From positions 2,976,001-3,040,000 of the forward strand of contig NZ_JBBMQM010000001.1 of assembly GCF_038900055.1 (NCBI RefSeq): 64,000 nt of DNA, given 5' to 3'. Position numbers and translations under genes: made by a program. The stretch's first letter is position 1. Each line of letters begins with the position of its first letter. A model generated the notes under the pieces. The model ran no database searches, was not told the DNA's origin, and saw only the letters and a program-made list of their open reading frames with translations. This stretch comes from Henriciella sp. AS95 (GTDB lineage Bacteria > Pseudomonadota > Alphaproteobacteria > Caulobacterales > Hyphomonadaceae). Shown here piece after piece: positions 61,036-64,000 of the stretch.

Positions 61036-63027
61036 TCAACCCGCAATAAGGTCGCCAAGCGCGGCTTTGAGAGGGCCCAGATGCGGTTCGAAATGGCGCC
61101 ATTGCTCAAGCCCGGATGCCGAGATCGGCTGACGCACCTGTTCCGAGCTCGCCGTGCGGACCGCCCGCTTCGTCTTGTGAAAGTCGACGCAGGCCTGTTC
61201 GAATGGCAGGCCGCAATAATCGAGAATGCGCCGGACCTGCGTCTCCAGATCGCCAACCACATCCTCATGCTGCACACGCAGGATCCGCCCCTCAGGCAGC
61301 ACGCGGTCCCAATGGCCCATCAGGTCAACATAACCGCGATAGTAATGCCCGATATCCTCAAGGCTGTAGGAGAATTCCTGCCCTTCGGCGAAGAGCTGTT
61401 TGAAGCCAGAGAAACAGCACGCCATCGGTTCGCGGCGCGCATCGATGATCTTCGCATTGGGCAGGATCAGCTGGATCAGCCCGATATGGCGGAAATTATT
61501 GGGCATCTTGTCGGTGAAGAACGGCGCGCCCTGCCGGTGGATGGCCGTGTTTTCGATATAGTCACGCCCGAGCGCGGCCAGCTCCTCATCGGGCAGATCA
61601 TGCAGGATACGCGGATAGCGCTCACGGTCGCTGACCTGCTTGCGCCCGCGCAGCCTGTGCGCCAGCGACAGGATATTCGGAAGCTCCAACGTGCCATCCA
61701 CCTGGCTGTGCGAGGCCAGGATCTGCTCGATCAGCGTGGAGCCGGCTCTTGGCAGGCCGACGATGAAAATCGGCGCCGGGTCATCATGCCCTGCCCCGGC
61801 TCGGCGAGTGAACAGATCTTGCGTGCAATGTTTTTCCTGCGCGGCAAACTCTTCCTGCATCTGTTCGGTCGTATAGCGCGTCTGGCGCTTCTTCAGCCCA
61901 TTGCCTTCGCTATACCGCTCAAAGGCAGCGTCATAGTCCGCCCGGTCCTCCAGGGCCTTGCCGAGCGCGAAGGCGACATGCACGCGGCCCATATAGGAGA
62001 GGTTCGGGTCGCCGGCGACGCGCTCCATCTCGGCGATCTCATCATCCTCGAAACGGAAGGTCTTGAGATTGGCGAGCGCGTACCAGGCATCGCCTTGCAG
62101 GGGGTCTGCCGCAATGGCCGCGCGATAGGACGCGATGGCCTCATCGGTTTCCCCAAAGGTCTTCAGCGCATGCCCGCGTGACGTCAGGGTCGAGGCATCA
62201 TCCGGCAGCTTTTCGAGCACCTTGTCGAAGGTGTCGATCGCCGCGCCATAGTCACCGGCCTGCATGCTCTCAATAGCAAAAAGCGATTGGAAAACAGGGC
62301 TGTCCGGGTCACGCTTCATAAGCACGTTCGCCTGCTCCAGCGCCGCTTCATACTTCTGCCGTTTACGGAGCACCTGGATGTAATCAATCCGCAGCTGGAG
62401 ATTGTCCGGCTCCAGCTCGATCGCTGTTTCCAGCAGAAAGTCGGCATCCTCATGCACACCGAGCCGCGAGCCAATGTCCGCGAGCAGACGCATGCCTTCG
62501 ACATGTTTCGGATGCTTCTGCATGAAGGCGCGCGCGATCTTCTCTGCGTGCAGCACCTCGCCTTCATGAACATAGTTCGTCACCGCCAGCAGCTCACGCG
62601 GCAAAGCCTCGAGCCGCGCCGCCTGCGCCCGCGCATCCGCCGCCGCCCGGTCCTGGCCAAGCGCGGTATACAGCTCCGCCTGGCGTTGCCAGCTTGCGAC
62701 CAGCGCCGGATTGTATTGCGTTGCCAGCCGATAAGCCGCCAGCGCGCCCGCCTGATCGCCCGTATTGCGCAGCAGGTGCCCCTCTTCCTGAAAGGCCCGG
62801 CCGAAATCCGGCGCGACCCGTTTCAGCCGCGACAGGTAATCGCGGGCCGCGTCAGTCTGTTTCAGATAGCGCGCAGAGGCCGCCGCCATGTACAGCAGCT
62901 CGCGATGCTCCGGCGCGAGGTCCAGCAAATGTTTCGCGCGTGACAGGGCCGCTTCGAAATTGCCCACCTGCATCGCAGCGCGGACCTCTCGCAATATGTC
63001 CTTCTTCACGTAACCTGTCTCGCTCAT
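61036..63027 (-). CDS. TPR-sulfotransferase
   Basis: A 663-residue protein. Residues ~1-400 hold TPR-type helical pairs (for example AALEQANVLMKRDPDSPVF and ALKTFGETDEAIASYRAAIAADP). Residues ~415-660 form a sulfotransferase domain with the PAPS 5'-phosphosulfate loop GLPRAGSTLIEQIL and a 3'-phosphate site near RREPMACCFSGF. No signal peptide is present. Such fusions are common beside TonB receptors in alphaproteobacteria; their acceptors (peptide tyrosine or sugar) are mostly unknown. It lies 75 bases after the receptor gene on the same strand. Confidence 0.9.
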   Translation of the reverse strand: MSETGYVKKDILREVRAAMQVGNFEAALSRAKHLLDLAPEHRELLYMAAASARYLKQTDAARDYLSRLKRVAPDFGRAFQEEGHLLRNTGDQAGALAAYRLATQYNPALVASWQRQAELYTALGQDRAAADARAQAARLEALPRELLAVTNYVHEGEVLHAEKIARAFMQKHPKHVEGMRLLADIGSRLGVHEDADFLLETAIELEPDNLQLRIDYIQVLRKRQKYEAALEQANVLMKRDPDSPVFQSLFAIESMQAGDYGAAIDTFDKVLEKLPDDASTLTSRGHALKTFGETDEAIASYRAAIAADPLQGDAWYALANLKTFRFEDDEIAEMERVAGDPNLSYMGRVHVAFALGKALEDRADYDAAFERYSEGNGLKKRQTRYTTEQMQEEFAAQEKHCTQDLFTRRAGAGHDDPAPIFIVGLPRAGSTLIEQILASHSQVDGTLELPNILSLAHRLRGRKQVSDRERYPRILHDLPDEELAALGRDYIENTAIHRQGAPFFTDKMPNNFRHIGLIQLILPNAKIIDARREPMACCFSGFKQLFAEGQEFSYSLEDIGHYYRGYVDLMGHWDRVLPEGRILRVQHEDVVGDLETQVRRILDYCGLPFEQACVDFHKTKRAVRTASSEQVRQPISASGLEQWRHFEPHLGPLKAALGDLIAG

Positions 63028-63049
63028 CGGATCTCCGGTCGATATGAAT

Positions 63050-63077
63050 GCAGCGCCCCGGTCACCCGGGACGCTGC
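63050..63077 (-). terminator. GC-rich hairpin between receptor and sulfotransferase
   Basis: GCAGCG-N-CCCGG / CCGGG-N-CGCTGC forms a strong 11-bp stem with one mismatch and a GTGA loop, without a T-run. It may reduce but not end transcription into the sulfotransferase gene. Confidence 0.55.
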
Positions 63078-63102
63078 GAAGGTTAGCGGATATCGCGCTG
63101 GA

Positions 63103-64000
63103 CTAGTAGTCGTAGCTCAGGCGAAGACCGATCGTGCGCGGACGCATCGGCGTGACGCGCTCACGGTCGAAGACGAAGTCGTTCGACAGCGCCGCATACT
63201 CATTGGTGAGGTTCGTCACGAACAGCTCTGCCGCCCATTTGTCAGCGGTCACACCGGCCGTTACGCCCAGCGTCGCATAGCTATCGAGTTCAGCCTTGTT
63301 GATCTCGATAATGTCGCTGAACGAACCGTCAGAGAAGACGAGCTGCGGCATGACATGCGCGGTGAGATACTGGCCGGCAATCTCCTGCTCGAGATCCCAC
63401 TCATAACGCACCCGCAGATTACCCTGATAGGATGGCGCGTAAGCCAGTTCGCTGCCGACGATCACATCATTGGTTGGCGTCAGGACTTCGGTGATTTCCG
63501 AATCCAGCAGCGAGAACGCACCTGCCACCGTCAGTCCCGGCATGGAATCCGGTCCCCAGGTGAAGTCACCCTCAAGGCCTTTCAGCTCTGCATTCGCCGC
63601 ATTATCGGAGAAGAACAGGTTCACGATGTTCGGATCGAAAATCGTGGTCTGAAGCCCTTCAATCTCGACGAAGAAGGCCGCACCGTTGAAGCGGAGCGAA
63701 TTGTCGAACAGCTCGGTTTTCCAACCCAGCTCATAGTTCGTCACTTCATCGGTATCGACAGCAAACGGCACAGTGTACGAGCCTGGGCCCGATGCGCCGC
63801 CTGGACGGTTCAGCAGGCCTGGGCGGAAGCCTTCCGAATAGGTCGCATAGAACATCATGTCCTCAGTCGGCGTCCATTCACCGGTCGCTTTCACGATCAC
63901 GCCATCGGTCGCGGCCTTGTCCGGATTACCAGCAGCATTACCCGGCGCATATTGAGCCGAGATATTGGTCCCGGCGCGTTGAGCATCATCTGCCTGACCA
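63103..64000 (-). CDS. TonB-dependent receptor, C-terminal part
   Basis: The frame is open from the window end to the TAG at 63103-63105, so this is the 3' part (~298 residues) of a receptor whose start lies beyond the window. ATYSEGFRPGLLNRPGG and YELGWKTELFDNSLRFNGAAF are barrel signatures of the sphingomonad-type receptors, and the protein ends in the aromatic GLRLSYDY. It is not closely related to the sugar receptors earlier in the window. It precedes the TPR-sulfotransferase, a common pairing. Confidence 0.93.
   Translation of the reverse strand, partial: GQADDAQRAGTNISAQYAPGNAAGNPDKAATDGVIVKATGEWTPTEDMMFYATYSEGFRPGLLNRPGGASGPGSYTVPFAVDTDEVTNYELGWKTELFDNSLRFNGAAFFVEIEGLQTTIFDPNIVNLFFSDNAANAELKGLEGDFTWGPDSMPGLTVAGAFSLLDSEITEVLTPTNDVIVGSELAYAPSYQGNLRVRYEWDLEQEIAGQYLTAHVMPQLVFSDGSFSDIIEINKAELDSYATLGVTAGVTADKWAAELFVTNLTNEYAALSNDFVFDRERVTPMRPRTIGLRLSYDY

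Noticed and set aside
60922-62181. Plus-strand frame of 419 codons antisense to the sulfotransferase
   Set aside because: The minus-strand protein has clear TPR and PAPS-binding motifs; the plus-strand reading has none.

Overview
The window looks like a chromosomal segment of a marine alphaproteobacterium, most likely a stalked or budding-type member of the Hyphomonadaceae/Maricaulaceae (inference). The reasons are high GC content, many large TonB-dependent receptors (TBDRs), tryptophan-halogenase-like genes beside TBDRs, a CC0125/CC1285-type lipoprotein and GTG starts with ATGA/GTGA gene overlaps. No rRNA, tRNA, insertion sequence, phage gene or CRISPR array was seen. About 47 protein genes cover nearly all of the sequence.

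Region 1 (1-13057) is an envelope-glycan locus. Three tandem paralogues of a GT-C-like polytopic protein (the first cut by the window edge) flank a HAD-UbiA fusion and are followed by a small SMR-type flippase candidate. Next comes a compact operon that mirrors the Gram-positive dltABCD set: MBOAT, SGNH/DltD-like protein, acyl carrier protein and AMP-forming ligase, extended by an SDR reductase, a GT87-like protein and an acyltransferase-3 protein. My reading is that UbiA makes a polyprenyl-linked sugar, the SMR protein flips it, the GT-C proteins transfer it and the Dlt-like system acylates a periplasmic or surface glycan.

Region 2 (13115-26949) holds a LytS/LytTR two-component pair, then a beta-glucan (laminarin-type) utilisation locus: GH3, GH16, TBDR, cupin-8 protein, flavin-dependent-halogenase-like protein, sodium/sugar symporter and TetR. 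Region 3 (27331-47149) is an alpha-glucan locus: TBDR, LacI, two GH13 enzymes on the minus strand, then GH97, an SLC45-like sugar transporter, a third GH13 and a ROK kinase on the plus strand. A DUF6445-like protein, two more halogenase-like genes and another TBDR follow. TGCAAA-type palindromes in the GH97 and TBDR promoters suggest LacI control.

Region 4 (47562-54114) is an AraC-TBDR-alpha/beta hydrolase-MFS-crotonase cluster, probably for uptake and breakdown of a small ester or acid. Region 5 (54245-60875) is the most unusual part: an ECF sigma/anti-sigma/lipoprotein operon, a divergent subtilisin-like protease, a beta-barrel protein and two exported proteins of unknown function. One of these carries a perfect-period 20-residue tandem repeat. 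The two proteins share a C-terminal module and a similar 3' hairpin, and both lie behind the motif GGAATA-N15-CGTCA, a form of which (CGTGA) also precedes the sigma gene. This predicts an ECF-controlled surface-protein system. Region 6 (61036-64000) has a TPR-sulfotransferase and the 3' part of a fifth TBDR.
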